Positions 39,601 to 54,400 of a DNA stretch of 64,000 bases are shown piece after piece (the stretch's first letter is position 1; each line of letters starts with the position of its first letter). The position numbers were made by a program, and so were the translations under genes. Source of the DNA: Dermatemys mawii. Lineage: Eukaryota > Chordata > Testudines > Dermatemydidae. The notes beneath the pieces are model-generated. The model saw nothing but the letters and a program-made list of their open reading frames with translations, was not told the origin of the DNA and made no database searches. Location: NCBI GenBank assembly GCA_007922305.1, contig ML677335.1, positions 16,736,218 to 16,800,217 on the forward strand, given 5' to 3'.

Positions 39601-42463
39601 GATAGCCAGTCCACTTAATTCATTAGAATTTAACACATTTTCTAATCAGCATTAGTCCAGAATCTTATTTTACCCCACTCACCTTTGGTTCTCTGTGTCA
39701 GCTCTTCTTTGGTTTTAGTTAGCTCAATAGTAACTTTTCCCAGTTTTTGTTCAAGCCAAGCAATAGCTTCCTGTGGGTCTTCTAGGGATACAATATACCG
39801 GTGAGCTTCTTCTGCCTGTTTCTTAATATCAGTGACATCATCTTGCAGAATATTAATAATGCCCTCAAGATCAATACAGTTGTCAGGAGCTACATTGTTG
39901 CCTCCTCCCTAGAAAGGAAGTGCTTTATGGTTATTTAGCAATGGCCAAAATTGCTAAATTAGCTTGCATCAACTATAATAGAACTCTAGGTTCTCTTGGA
40001 CAAATTTTAGTATAGCCATCTTTCCTATAGACAGTTCATGAATTTGTCCAAAAAAGGAAAGGAGAAAACCTAGGAATTCCCATATTTTAATCCAGACTGA
40101 TGCCATATTGCACTATGGGGATATCATCTGCCTTCCTCTTTTTTTAAAGCACGTAAAAACAAGGGTAAAATTTTCTCTGTTATACTGATATAAACCCAAG
40201 TAACAGCAGAATTTTGCCCATAAACCACAAAGAAGTATTGTATCTTGGTGTGTTTATACTCCATTCTCCCAACTCAAGTGCCACTCTGTGTCAATTTCTG
40301 ACTTGTTATTAACCAGTGTCTGGAAATCTTAATTTATTTTTGTAAAAGGTAAAATGGAAGAATTAAAAGATGCAGCTTTTTTAAAATTAAGATGAAAAAC
40401 AAGGGGAAGGAGAGATTAAAATAATAGGACAACCAAGATGCAATATCCTGTTTAGTGCCAAACACAAGCAGCAGGGCCTAATTAGGCCTGAGCCCTTGGC
40501 TACACTGAGGGGTGGGGAAGAAAACCTGAAATATGCAACTTCAGCTGCAAGAATAGCGTAGCTGAAGTTGACACACTTAGATCAATTTACCACGGCATCT
40601 TCATGGCAGTGAGTCAACCTCTGCTGCTCCCCTGTTGACTCCGCCTGTGCTTCTTGTACAGTGGAGTACCAGAGTCGACAGGAGAGCACTCAGGGATTTA
40701 TTTATTGCGTCTAGACTACACGCGATAAATTGACCCCCGATAGATCAATCACTACCTGAGTGTAGACATACACTTAGATGCATATGTTACGCCCATTGCT
40801 TGAGAGGTACACACACAAAATTTTTTTCAAAGGATGTTTAGGCTCCTATAAACATATTCAGTGTGAGGAACCTAGTCACCTGGAATAGGTATGTCATGGA
40901 AGTTAAAGTTAAATTCATATTAGATTTACGATAAGCTATAAAACGCATCCATCTTTTTTAGCACACAAAGCCCAAATTTTTAGAACCTGAACTATTTCCC
41001 TTTCATCTTACAGTACACATCTAATTTTCATCCCTTGAAAAACGTCCCAAATAGATCTTATTGAGAGTTCTTTAAAGACAAGCTAAAAGGTACCAACATC
41101 TAATTTAATAAGAAATAGGTCTACCCTTCTTGGAATCTGGAGTCAGTTTACATTAATGCCCAACCATGAGAAGTGCTCATCCCTTAACAGAAAGTTAGGT
41201 AAGAGTACAAAGCCAGATTCTTCAACAATATGTAAGGGGAAAAATTACTAGCATTGCAGCTCTTTCGTTACAATGGGAATCCTTTATCTCTGGTTCTTCA
41301 TCCGGGTTTTTGGCACATTCATTTACCAAATCCTTGTAGATTTCCAAGCGTTGTTCAGAAGCTTGTTCCAGCAACTCTCGTTCATGAGAAAGGCATTGCC
41401 TGTATTTAAAGAATTCTAATGCTAGAAATTACTTTTTTAAAAAATTATAAAAAAAAAAAGAGTATTAGTGCATCTCTCTGACACTACACTTTGACCGTTA
41501 GAACCTGAGTATTCTTCTATGCTTGTTCATTTTGTGAACTGGGTTAATTTTAAATTACAGCTGTTCTTTCTAACAAACTTCACAAGCATATATTGGCCTT
41601 GTGTTCAGAAACAGTTCAGTAACTAAAAATTCGGTATAAATATTTATACAGATCAAGGCTTTCACAAGGTTTTCTGAATTGCACATCTTACTAAAGATAA
41701 GCTGTACACTGAGTGTGTCTATATTGTTCATCAGGATTCTCGTTCTAGCAACTTTTGAACCTCACATACCAAAATTACTTATAGCATGGTAGTGCACTCC
41801 CTTGATACAGGGATTGGAATCTACAGATGTCCAAAGTCTATCACAAATCATGTCAAAGTTTTATTACTTTGTTCAAGACTTCTAGAATTGAAACATTTTA
41901 TTGTTTTGGAAAGCATTTATATTGGACCATCAATTAGAGTACAATTGCAACAGGTTTTTTCCTGTAATTTTAGCAGGCAGTGCAAGTGGCAGCTCTAGCT
42001 AGAACTTTATGTCTAAAGCAACTGAAAACATGTACATCATCTTCCCAACGAAAAGACATTCATTTTTTTGCCTTGGGACTTCAGAATTGTCTTTGTCTTT
42101 TAGCATACTCACCTTTCAGTGGTTTCAGTCAGTCAATACAGAATGCTGGGTTTTTTATTTTTGTTTAATGTAAAGTTTATATATAAATAGATGTTGCTTT
42201 CACAGTAAGTGGTTAAAGTCAACTTGGGTATGGGATTTCAACTAGCTTTGGCAGGTAAAAAGGACTTCAGAATAAAAAAGCGGAGGGGAAAGACCAGAGC
42301 AGTCAAAGAATTCGCAAGTCTTTCCTTTTACAAAGAATCTTAACCAATGTAAATTTCTGAGGGAGGTGCGGGACAGGACCCAATTTAATTTGACCAAATC
42401 TATCCATTCGGTATAATGAAAAAGCAAACAAATTGACCTCAGGAAACAGAAAAGTTCTTTAGC

Positions 42464-42495
<32 letters not shown>

Positions 42496-45400
42496 AAATG
42501 AAGCCTTGTATGTATAGGGAAGTTTGTTACAAGCAGAAGTGTGAATATGAACAGATACTCAGTGGGTTACGCTTGTATAAGCACTTATTCTAGATAAAGG
42601 AGTAACTTTTTCAGATTGACATATTTTTTGAGAAGGGAGTTAAGCTAAACCAAAGAGTCACTTATACTGGATACTGGAAGAAGAGTGCCCACACAGGGTG
42701 GAGGTGTGGAGGAGGCGGCGAGGGAAGGGCAGATGTGTTAAACTTCCCCAACACTAAAGTATTTGACTTTTACTTTATTACTTCATTTTATCTGCAACTG
42801 TAAAAATGCAAATATTTACAACCTGCAGGTTAACATCAAAAGACAGAGTTACACAGTGTAAACTACCTACAACTAGAAGACTATAAAGAAACAAAAACCA
42901 ACAGTTAACTTACCTGAAATCTGTTTCCCGTTGAGCAAAATATTGAGTAAATTCTTGTGTGACTTCTTCACGAATTTTTAATTCTAGGAGTAACTTATCT
43001 TTTCTCTCGTTGATCAGCTTGCTTTTCAAGTGTTCTATTAAATTTAGTAGTCTCTACAATGATCACAAATAGTCTTTCAATGCTTTTATAAAAGGAATGT
43101 TTTCAGAAAGATTATTTTGTAGTCACTGCTCCAAAAATAAAAGGTTCTTTAAAAATGAGAATATTGGTTCAGATTATTTTTTTTTATAAATGTGAGCAAC
43201 CATTGTGTCCAACCAATTACCATTATTGAAAAAACAGGAGGATTGGTAGATAGATTAAATGCTAGTAGATTGATGGTACCAGTGCAAACCATCAATACTG
43301 CATACATCTCTAAACAGAATAAGCATGTTCAAGAATCCAAAGAACATTACAATGAATTATATCAACCCTTGGAATGATTTATCTGATCAAAACAAGGTTA
43401 AAATCTAGAGCTTTAAACAGTATATTTTAAAAATATGCAAGCATTAGTTGGAGAATATATCAGAGCAGAACACAACCCAAAGCAAGAGTGGTTTTGCAAA
43501 TCTAGTATTGTCCCAGATTAAACTGATGAGCATGCTGAAGCATAGAAGAAAGTTTGCTTCCAGAGATCTTGCATGCATAGAATATAGGCATAAAGGATAC
43601 TAATGTCCACAGCTTGCCCATGCTGTACATACAGTACATTAAGAAGTGGTCTATTTACATAGACTTTCAGTAACGGGTGCAGCCAAACTAAATCATGCCC
43701 AAACCTGAATTTAAAAAAAGCCATTTTTACACATCTTTCTGCAACAGGCAGCATGCTTTAGTCCTCCACAAATACATTATAGGAAGGATGCCACCTAGCC
43801 AACAAACGTTATAATGTATTACCTCTGAAAGCATTCCAGGTACATACCTGATACTCTTCTTTTCCAATAATTACTTTATTTTCCTCCACCTCATTTGGCA
43901 TCTCTTTTGCCATATCATACTCCTCCTCCACCTCATTTGGCATCTCTTTTGCCATATCATACTCCTCAGGTGTCTCATTGTTATCCGCAGTTAAATCATC
44001 ACCATCATCATCATCTTCTATCACATCTTCCAAGCTCCTGTCCCAAAATACAGTGGCTCTTTTTCTTGCGACCTGCATTTTAGTGTCAGCATTATTTGAG
44101 AGAGACACTTCTCTTGCAGACTTCTGGACAAATGGTTGCTCTTGGGGAGCATTCGAAGAATCCAGAACACAAATCTGTTGAGGGAAAGAGGTTGTCAATT
44201 ATTTGTTAGACACTGGTTTAGCGAATACTAAGCACTTATGGAGGCAGTCTGCAGCCATGGCTATCACTTAGCATACAACTGGGGGCTGTCGGTCATTCTG
44301 TTGGCAACGCCCACTTGCAGTTACCACACCTGAAATTTTCTGCCACACTACAAAACAGGAGTACTTCTGAAGTGCAGAGAAGAGCAGGTATCATGCAGAA
44401 ACTTCACTGTTTTGAGATCTTGGGCTCTCCTGGAATGAAGCACTGGAAGTTGGCTTGAGGGACAAAACCACTCTCAGGAGTGGGGTTGCTAATTACTTTG
44501 ACATAAAACTGCTGATTTTGGCAAGAACATTGGGAGAGCATCTCAGGAGCCAAAGGCAGCTTGCAGATTCAGGCTGCAGTTGGTGCTGGAGAGTAAGTAA
44601 CTTCCCACAAAGATTGGAAGAATTAAAGGAGAAAAAAAAAAAACACAGAACTGATGTACTTCTCACCACATGCTCTCTGAGAGCAAATAGCTTATAAAAT
44701 CAATAAAAGAACAGGGTGAGATGTTTGCATTAAAAATATGAAAGTTTAAAGTTTCTGTAGCAGGTCAGAGTTAGGACAAGCCATGTGTGAAGTTTGGAAT
44801 TTCTAGGGATTATGGTTCTTTAGCTAGCGGAGCCCAAGAGAGCATTATAATCACAACAACTTTTTGTAAAGACTCATTTTTTTAAATGTTTCCTTCCCAA
44901 AACTCTGAAGTATTTCAACCAGGAAAGAACATTTAATTTGATCTGGAGGAAACAAATTTAGAGACAAAATTCAAAAAAATCACTGAAGTGTAAGAGGGAT
45001 TTTAGAGACTTTAAGTGCAAGTCTAAATTGTACAGATATGGAACTGTTAAATTATCTCTATAACGTAACTTTATAGCTTTATTTTTTAAAATCTTCAACG
45101 TTATAGTGCACTTACTTTTTGGGCAATTGCTGAGAACTTTAGCACATTGAGGGTTTCATCATATGCAGCAGCACACTGGCTGATGTTTACTATCATATAT
45201 ACCTTCCCTTTTCCACTGAAAAAGCCTTGAAGGAAGTGAGTTAGTTTACTTTCCCGAAATGGTATGTGCAGCTGCAACCTAATAATAAATATCAGAATTA
45301 GATACATTCTAGTTCAGTAGGGGAAAAAAGCCTCAGTCATAACATTTTTCAATCTACAATGCCTGAATTCTTTAACCATATAAGAGAGACCACATTAGGT

Positions 45401-48400
45401 CTTAGAAATTTAAGTATTAAAAATTGTTAGAAGGATAGTAAACTATTACACTGCTAAAGATACTTCATACAGGTATTTTTAGTACCTCTCACATTACTGC
45501 AAAATTAGAGAAAGATACTTGGTTGGCTAGATACAAAGTGCTGTCAGGTACATGCGGCACGTTTCGCTGTTGCTCCCATGTAGTCTGGTTGTGTGGATCT
45601 CCCACACAGTAATGTGGGGTGAGCGTGCAGAGAAAGAGAGATTGTAGAATCACAGGAGTGCAGGATGCTGAGGAGCAGATGTGCCATCTAAAGCTTTTGG
45701 TTGTTTTTTTTGGGGGGGGGGGGGGGGTGTCATTTTTTAAAAATTGGCTAGATTTCTAACTGATTGTGTCTCCCTAGTTTAAAGTGACTCTGTGCAGACT
45801 CAGCATGAGACCTATCTACCACGTACTCTCTAGTCTGAGGGTGTTTGAGGCACGTAAGTGGTACACAGGCTTTCTGCTAGCCCTTTATCTACAAAGAGTA
45901 GTGGATTGAGATAAAACCATTGCAATGTGGTATGGTGTCCAGAGATATTCGTTAATTATAGCCACAGTTGTCCACGGGCAGCTGCTTTCTTCACTGTCCA
46001 AAATCTGAAGACTTCTTTTTATACTTAGAATTTGACCTACTGCTAGATGCAGTCCTCCCATCAATCCACCTTCTCTGCTGAGAACCTCTGGTGCTTCACC
46101 TGCCCAGCCTGTACCTTAACACTGGTCCTGACATCCAATAGCCAAGCACCAGCAGATGATGCATGCTTCACAGACAAGTGTACAGCTGGGGAAGAATGCA
46201 GGGTTTTCCTGCCACAAAGCTTGGTTTACAAATAAATCAGTCACCAGTCATGGAAGACTAAGCAAGTTTCAAAATATGTAGGAATTTGAATAATCAGAAT
46301 GAACAGCAAAATGTCTGAAAAGTGTAGTAACTGGTGCATTTTCAAAAAACTACTCCTTTGTGTGTTTATCAGGCTAGATTATCCCAGAAATTTTGCACAT
46401 TTGGGCTGAAGAGTCTGGGAAATTTATCAAGCTGCTTTTTCTACCATAACTAGTTACCATTTGTGCTACATGCTGTAGCAAGATAAATTTTTGTGGCTTT
46501 ATAGAACAGCAGAAGGTAATAGTTATAGTAGCACCTACTTTGACTGTTGACTGTTCTTGAGTGCATTGATGCATTTGCCTAGAATCAGTAGAGAAGTGTT
46601 AATATTTCCACTCTCTTTCAATCTATCACCTTCATTGCGTGTCTTGGTACATCTTTCTGAGCCAGCAAGATCACAGAGTGCCAATCTGAAAAATACAGAT
46701 TAATAGTTATTTTGCTGTTCAGGTGTCAAGGTCAGCAAAATTAGTGTTCACTTTGAAATAAAACACAATTACTTACTCACTGACTCGTGTTACATTAGGT
46801 GCTTCAGAATTTTCAATCTTTAACATTTTAACAGTGAATATGCTGTGACTGAAAGATACAGACACAAGTTTTAAAAAAAAAAAACTGGTCTAATTTCAAC
46901 ACTCTTTAAATTCAAAATATTTTAGTCTCCGTAATGCCTGTGTGAGGAGAACTTCATGATTGAAGATGTACAGTACTGTGACATGAAAATTTACCTTCAC
47001 ACCCTGAATGTGTGTTTATGAAACTATACACTTGAGACCTAAATGCAGTCTTTTTTTAATTGGTCAAACAGGCAAAGTAGCAGACTATCCTCATACACAA
47101 CATTCTATTTATTATTAGAAGCCAGAGGACTTTTCAAACCCCAAGTGAGACTGGAATATAAAGGCAAACAAACTTAAAAGCTAAATGCCTTATCTTCAAG
47201 GAAGGCATTTCAGCAAAAAGGTGTTTAATTCTTATGTAGGTCAATCTTATTGCAAGATCTGAGCAAAAATTGCAGTTTTTGTTCACCATTAAAATAGGTC
47301 AAATCCAAAAACTAAGGGCCTGGACTCCCCCCCTCAACACAAGCTCCACAGAGATTTTAAAAACTGGCCAGCATGGTTTGTGTGTTCTATTAGTCTATAC
47401 TGAATAATAGGAGTAACAACAGTTCTCTCACCTTCTACTGGAGTAAGTATTCAGTTTTGTGCAAGCAATACTCTGGTGCTTCAATCCGAGCTTCAGAAGT
47501 TTAAAAGCTTCTTTTGAATCAGAAACCTGAATCCACTGCAGTTCTTGAGAGAAAATACCAAGATTTCATCTTTAATGGGCCATACATTATTTAATACATA
47601 TGTCTTGATTAGCACTGGAATACTACTTTTATTTAGCCTGCATATCTGCTTCAGCATGCCCTCTTGTGAAAATGGCAATCACACTTGACAGCTCTTTGCA
47701 ATCAATGGAATCAATCTTACTGAAAAGAGTCATTGATCAGTCTTTTGAGTCTACAAAACAATGAAACCAATATAGATAAATGGAACAGTGTTTGTACCTG
47801 AAACCACCACAAGGGAACTTCAAACAATAGTAAGATGGTAACTTTTGTTAACTAAAAACATGGAAAAAATACAATAAAAATTAGCCAGAGATAGCTCTCA
47901 AAGTAATGCTGGACTGTGACAAAAATCAAAAGGTTTGATCTAATTTTGTTTGCTTTTTGGTTTAGTTTATGCAGCCTTGTATTCTTGAGATTATGTAGTC
48001 CTCACTGTAATGGTATATACTAAGACATGGCTATAAGACTCTCTCTGATCCTGTATACAATGCATTTTTAGCATCTCTGTAGTAGGAAGTAGTTAAGTGG
48101 TATGTACACCAGTTTAACTGACTTTTAAAGGTAAGTCTACATTGCAATTAGACACCTGCAGTTGGCATAGACCAGCCAACTGGGGTAGTCCATATCAGCT
48201 GACTCAGGCTAAGAGACTGTTTAATTGCAGTGTAGACGTTTGGGCAGACCTTCCTACTCGCAGGGACCTAGAGCCCGAGTCAGCTGACATGGACTACCCA
48301 TGGGTTTTTAATTGCAGTGTAGACACACTGGTAGGGGCTGAATCTATACTTTGCAAAGGAATGACTAAAGCTCACATCACCATGCCACCATCATGCTCAA

Positions 48401-51400
48401 CACTCAAAAATAAAGCCTCATGGGGCCTTCCAAACTGGAGTTGGTTAGGTCCAGTGGTTAGATATGAGGTCTCAAAAAACTCATGTTGGGGTGGAAGCAG
48501 GCAAGTCAGCTCTTGCAGAATTTCCATGAATAATTCAGCCTAGTTGTGATCAGTGTAGCGCAAGAGATTTGAAGACATAGCTCCCTTCTTGAGGGAAGCC
48601 TATCTGGTGAAAGCTCAGCCTCACAATTATGAGAGATTACATGACAAGAAGCTCTTCCTATTCTTATCAAAAAGCAGGACTGTCTCTGGAATTATTTTTT
48701 TTTTTTTTAATTACAACAAAGACAAAAATGTAACACCAAACAGCTTTCTTCAGTTTTGTTTCCAACATTCATGGTATTAGGAAAAAATAGGACTTGGGGA
48801 AAAGAATTTTCTACAGGGAAAATTAGGGTATGGGATACAGGACCCAAGGAAGTGCACTCTGGAAGTTAGGGGAACATTGTTGAAAACCTCCTAATAAAGT
48901 GCATGTACACATACACAAACACTAAGTTTGGTGGGGGGAGGGGGGGGGTGAAAATTGGGAAACATTAGTTGGTTCTAAAAATGGCACTCACACAATAAAG
49001 ACATTCCTATCCTACTACAAAGTTAGTTCACATTCTTCTATGCTGGCACCAGGATGAATACACCTGAAATTCAAACAAGTTATCATAACCAGCATAATAT
49101 GCAGTATTTCAGTTACCTTTTACATAAGAGCAGCCTTTGATATCTTGAGCAAGACGTAGCACCCTTCTTTTCTTGTCATTTGATAGTGGGAGCAATAAGT
49201 CATAAATGCATTCATTGTAAATCTCACAAAAGGAAACCCATACAGAAAATTTCACATAGCTTTCCATGCTCATGTTAGGTTGTTCAGGTTCTTTTATGGG
49301 TTCTTCCAAATCTGCAAAAATATTTATTCAGTTACACAAATGTGCTGTTCAAATGAAGCCTTTAAAGCTATATAACTTGAGTTTAAAAAAAAAAAAAAAA
49401 ACACTCAGCACAGAAGTGATAAGATATTATAAAATATCAAAACATTTTTTGGTCATCTTAAAAATCTCTATAAACCTACATTTCATTTATCATGAGAATC
49501 ACTGAAGCTCATTTGCTCTTATTCAGTGGCAATAATTGGGTTTAAACAACTTTTTATTATAGTCTTTGAGGGAGTTCAAGTATAACATATTTAGAACATA
49601 CCTGTCAATGTAATGCTACTTTAAAATCTTCCCTTTTTTAAACACAAACAAACATTGAGAATATTATTTGACATATTCTGTGGGGGGAGGGGAATCCAGA
49701 ATAGGCCCCATAGATAGTTATAATTAAATAAGCTTAAGAGCTCATAAAAGTTGGCAGGATGATAGTACTAGAAATACCATCACCAGCAGGGCAAGTTTCC
49801 CCTGCCACAGTGTCACATCCTACTCTGCAGTCTGCCTTAATTTGGATCTAGATGAGTACTGCAGTCTTCATACCAACTTTATCTTTGGGCTCTCTGTCAA
49901 GCCCACCAGCTGGAGCTGTTTGTGTTATGAGACCCATCCACAAGAAACTACATACAGACCAAGTAGCTTCACACAGCCCAGACACTGTCAAATGACACAC
50001 ACACTCTTTCAACTACTAGAAACCTGGGCTTGAAGTGAATCACTGATCTAGAGAATGACCCTCAGCCTCTTAAAAAAAAAGGGATGGGTGGGCGGGGGGA
50101 AATTAAGTTGTTTTAATATACAAAACATACCTTCAGATGATTCTGAAGTTTTGCTGTGATTGTTTATGCTGTTTTGAGAGTCTACCTATAAAAAACAAGA
50201 ACAAAAGAAGGAACAAAGGTTGGATTTTAAAATGAACAGTCCCTATTATGTTATAGACTATATAATATTAGGTATTTAAATCCATCAGTTTTGTAAGAGG
50301 ACTTCTGCCACTAAAGGCTAGTCAATTGCAGTAACGATATGCCAACGCAAGTTTACTGGCCACATGAAGTTTCCAGTGGCTGCTAATGTCACAAGACTAG
50401 AGAACAGCATCTCCAAATTTCTAATGGGCCGCATGTCAAACTAATAAGCTTAGAACAGCAACAAAAACTAGAATGCTCACTTAAAGAGCTTACCTAAATG
50501 ATTGCATCACCAAATATATAGTTAAGACCATGCTAGAGTCTGTTTCAAACTGAAATAAAAAATTTAACATTCCAAAGACAATGGGGTGCCATTTTTTGGT
50601 GAACTTATACTTGTAAATCAAAGGAAGAGAAATTCCTATCGCTAATACTTTTAAGTTTATGTATACTTCCAATATCCAGTTTCATAAAGGTAATACACAT
50701 AGTATGGCTGAATTCCATTTCAGCTAAGAACTATAAATGCAAGTACAGTTACCTTCAAAAGAAAAACATGGATTAAAAGGTTCTTTATATGGAAACAGTG
50801 CCCATGATAAGCTGAGATCCCATCAACTGATTTATGCAACAGCCACAAAAGCCAAGTGGTTATATCACTAAAACTTCAAAGAGGATTTTTAACTTTATAC
50901 ACATAGGGCAAAATCCTGGCTCCACTGACATAAAAATTGGGAGTTTTTCTAGTGACATCAGTGGGACCACTATTTCAACCACTGAGATTGGGTTACAAGC
51001 TATTGTTCCTCAGTCTATTCTACTTTCTCTCTTCCACCAACCTGTGTCTGGTACTTTCCTCTACCCTGTTAACTGCTCCCCCACCCAGATTCAAACACAC
51101 ACACACACACACACACTTTTCTGACATCTTTAAAATCTCTTGGGTGCTGACTGAAATATAGGCATCTGTCTCTTCAAAATTCAATTATAGATTTCTGTGC
51201 ATTCTAAATTTACCTGGTATCTTGAGAGTACCTCTCATCTCATTAATAGCTCCAAAGCAACAGATTTTATTTAAATTATGTAGATTTTTCACTTACTCTG
51301 TAGATGGTCTATTGTATAAAATGTCTCTCAATTTATTAGAAATCTACCTTTAAATACTGCCTCCAAATTGTAATGACTACACTTCAGAGAATTTTTATTA

Positions 51401-54400
51401 ATAGATGTAAAATTACATCTCCCTCTATTCTGCTATTACACAGGAGCTTTAAAATATATCAGATCTTGCTGCACATTTCACAAAGTCTCAATAATCATAC
51501 ATAGGGTGGAAAAAAGTTGTTTAATTAAACCTGGGAAGTTTAATTCACTGCAAGAGCCAAACTGCTATCCATAGACAGACCCCATACTGACCAACCCAGA
51601 AGCCTAGCGGAGGAAACAAACCTCCTTCCCCCTCAAAAAATTGTGTCAAGTTTCCTCAATTGCTAGTTCCTGGAAGTACACCATCCAAGGGTTTGAGGGA
51701 GGAATATTTTCAAAGTGAAAATGTTTGCTTGAGTGTCTCAAATATCATGGCTGAGGAAATCACTTTTAGGTCCTGTTAAAAATCTAATCCAGTCTTGTAA
51801 TGGAAAGGCACATTGAAGGGAGGGTGGGGAGAGAAAAAAAAAAAAGGTGGAGTTGGGAGGAAAAAGGGCATCTGTGGATTCAAGAATTAAACTGCAGCTT
51901 ACAGCATACAGTTCAGTTAACCATCCTGATTTACTTTTCTCGCTTTAGAAAGACATCTCACTAAGTTTTACTTATTGCTGTCATCAGGAAAAAAAACCAA
52001 ACACACACACAACTCTGCATCTAAATGGTACTGCTTGTTTATTTGCCAAACTGGTCATAGCAGAGGATGCAAGGTTAGATTTGCTCTGCCCAGGCTAAAC
52101 CAAATTCTTGTGCATCTTTTTGCCTCCTGTCTAAGATAAGAATTATGGAGGGAACAAGAACCTTTCATTCACATCTTCATAACCCTGCAAATCTGCAGAT
52201 AACTGCAGACTATGTTTGTGGATCAGATGTGGATACAAATTCTTTTATCTGCACAGGCTCTACACAACTTAGGACACACTTATGAAGCTGGATGATTGTT
52301 CGATTCTCTTTTTTCCCTTATCTGGTTTGGCCGGGGTATCTGTCAGGATCAGAAAAAAGGTGATTGAATGCTGACACTGTAAATCCTTTGGTCTCAGCAC
52401 ATGGTGGTAACTGTAGCCATAATAGTCAATGCAGTGTTGTTGAAGCTCCAATCTGTCTGCCACTATGTAAATTGCCAATACCCTCCATCGAAGAGCTGTC
52501 CAAAATAGGGTAGCAGCCTTGTATTATTAGAATCATGTAGCCAAAACAAGCTTCTGAGAATCCATATGTTGGAACTTACTTTTAATTTAAGATTCTTGGC
52601 TGTAATCTCCTAATTAATGTTTTAGTTTAAATATCTTTGATTATTTTCTATGCTCTCTTGTCTCAATGTGATTACAAACTTCTGTAATTTTACTGCCATC
52701 TTTCCTCCCTTTAGAAAACTTTGCTTTTAACTCAAGTTAAAGATCATACAATAAATGTGCTCCACCTCACCAAAAATACCACTGGTAGAATATCCAGACA
52801 CAACCTGGTATTTATTTGGGTTAATTTTCAATCTGCCTTTATAAAGAAAGGGCTAACTTCCCACCTGCTGTCCATTTTTATTTGTGATGCTCCATTCACT
52901 TTAGAATTTTGTGAATGTATACATTTCAAGTCACTCAGATATTTGATGTTTATGTTAAAAGGAGACTAGGCCACTCTGGCACTTCAGCATTCCAGAACTA
53001 TTTTTTCCTCACGGCAACCTAAGAATATAGGGCTGCTTCACTATACTCCAGGGCAGAACAGCAGCAAAGGTAGGAATAATTAGATGAAACTTCATCAGAA
53101 AACCCATTTCAATCTACTCCTTATACTTTACTCCAATTTACCTAAATCCCATCTTCCTATTCCAAAAGTCTTCCTTTTCATTTCTACAAGTTTCCATATC
53201 CAAACAATTAGCCACATCCATGTTGGACTGCTGCCTCACCTTATTTTCATGAAAATAAGATCAACCGTACAAACTCAGTAAGTATGTATATACATACGTG
53301 CTGTCTGCGCGCACCCCAGAAAATTCTGGCATACCTCTTTCATGAGACGAAGTATTGAATTTTTAACAGCAATTTCTTCTCTCACTTGTTCTTTAGTCAG
53401 CCTTATATAATCTCTACACCGAAGGGGTTTGAAATCCATATCTGGATACAGTTTGTCATTAATGCTTTTAAACAACATATCCATAGTTCTTGGCAGAATA
53501 CCAATGTCAGCTTCTGTCCCTGTAATCAAAATACAAGAGCTATATCAAGGCCTTGGTCGCTCTTGGAAAGCAAGATGAGAGTTCTAACTTCTTCACCAAT
53601 TCTTATCTTTCCCTTCAGGCAGAAAAAAGGAAGTAGGGGTCATTCCCCCTCATATACCATCGTGGTTACAAGGCAAATTGCACCCTAAATACTTTTGTAG
53701 TCCCTCAAGTGATAGGCTTCAGTTCTCGCATGGGTAGGAGCCCATAGTTCAACCTAGGGTTGCTGCCCCCCTGGTTTCCAACTGTGTTAACCCAACAGGT
53801 CTAATTCTCCTAGTACACTTGGTAAGTGCCACATGTAAAAGGTGGAGCGTCCTATCTCCAGACAGGAAGATATCATTTGTTTAAGATAAGCAGATTGCAA
53901 GAATTCATGTGTACTGGAAAAGCATTTTGCTCTAGTCAGACTCCCCTGAGCAAAGACTCCCTGTTAATCACACTGTGACACGTTACAGTTTTGAGACTTA
54001 AGTCTCATTTACCTCTCTGGTGGCAATCTGAAAGACATTTTACTCCACTTACCTGCATTATGGTTTCACACCCACTCTCTTCCACAAGCACTTTGCATTC
54101 ATGACCAGTGACTAAAAGGCACTCTGTAATGTTAGTATTCTTTTAGCTGTCTGTGACAGGATCTATAGGGTGCAACGTGGGACTGTAGGACCGCTGTGCT
54201 CCCTTAACTCTCTCAGGCCTGGGCTGTCTTTCACAACGCCTTACTAGTGACCAACAGCAAACCCCACACTCCCAACTCAATTTCATGAATGTTCCCAGAG
54301 CCACTCATGAATCACACAGAGAGCTTTGCTATATTTCACAGCTTTTTGGAAACACCACAATACAGAAGAAAACTTCTGTAGAGTGTTAACACTGCTAAAC

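Larger units (their letters stand above)
37843..39682 (-). other. KIF20B intron with a MITE and a microsatellite
   Basis: A 1.8-kb intron with the MITE at 38470-38690 and an AAAC repeat at 38783-38826. Nothing else recognised. Confidence 0.5.

Noticed and set aside
43192..43377. 61-codon plus-strand frame with protein-like composition
   Set aside because: Too short, no start context, no splice signals and no recognisable motif.
48142..48543. 133-codon plus-strand open frame
   Set aside because: Most of it is MITE sequence with fold-back ends; reading frames in it are accidental.
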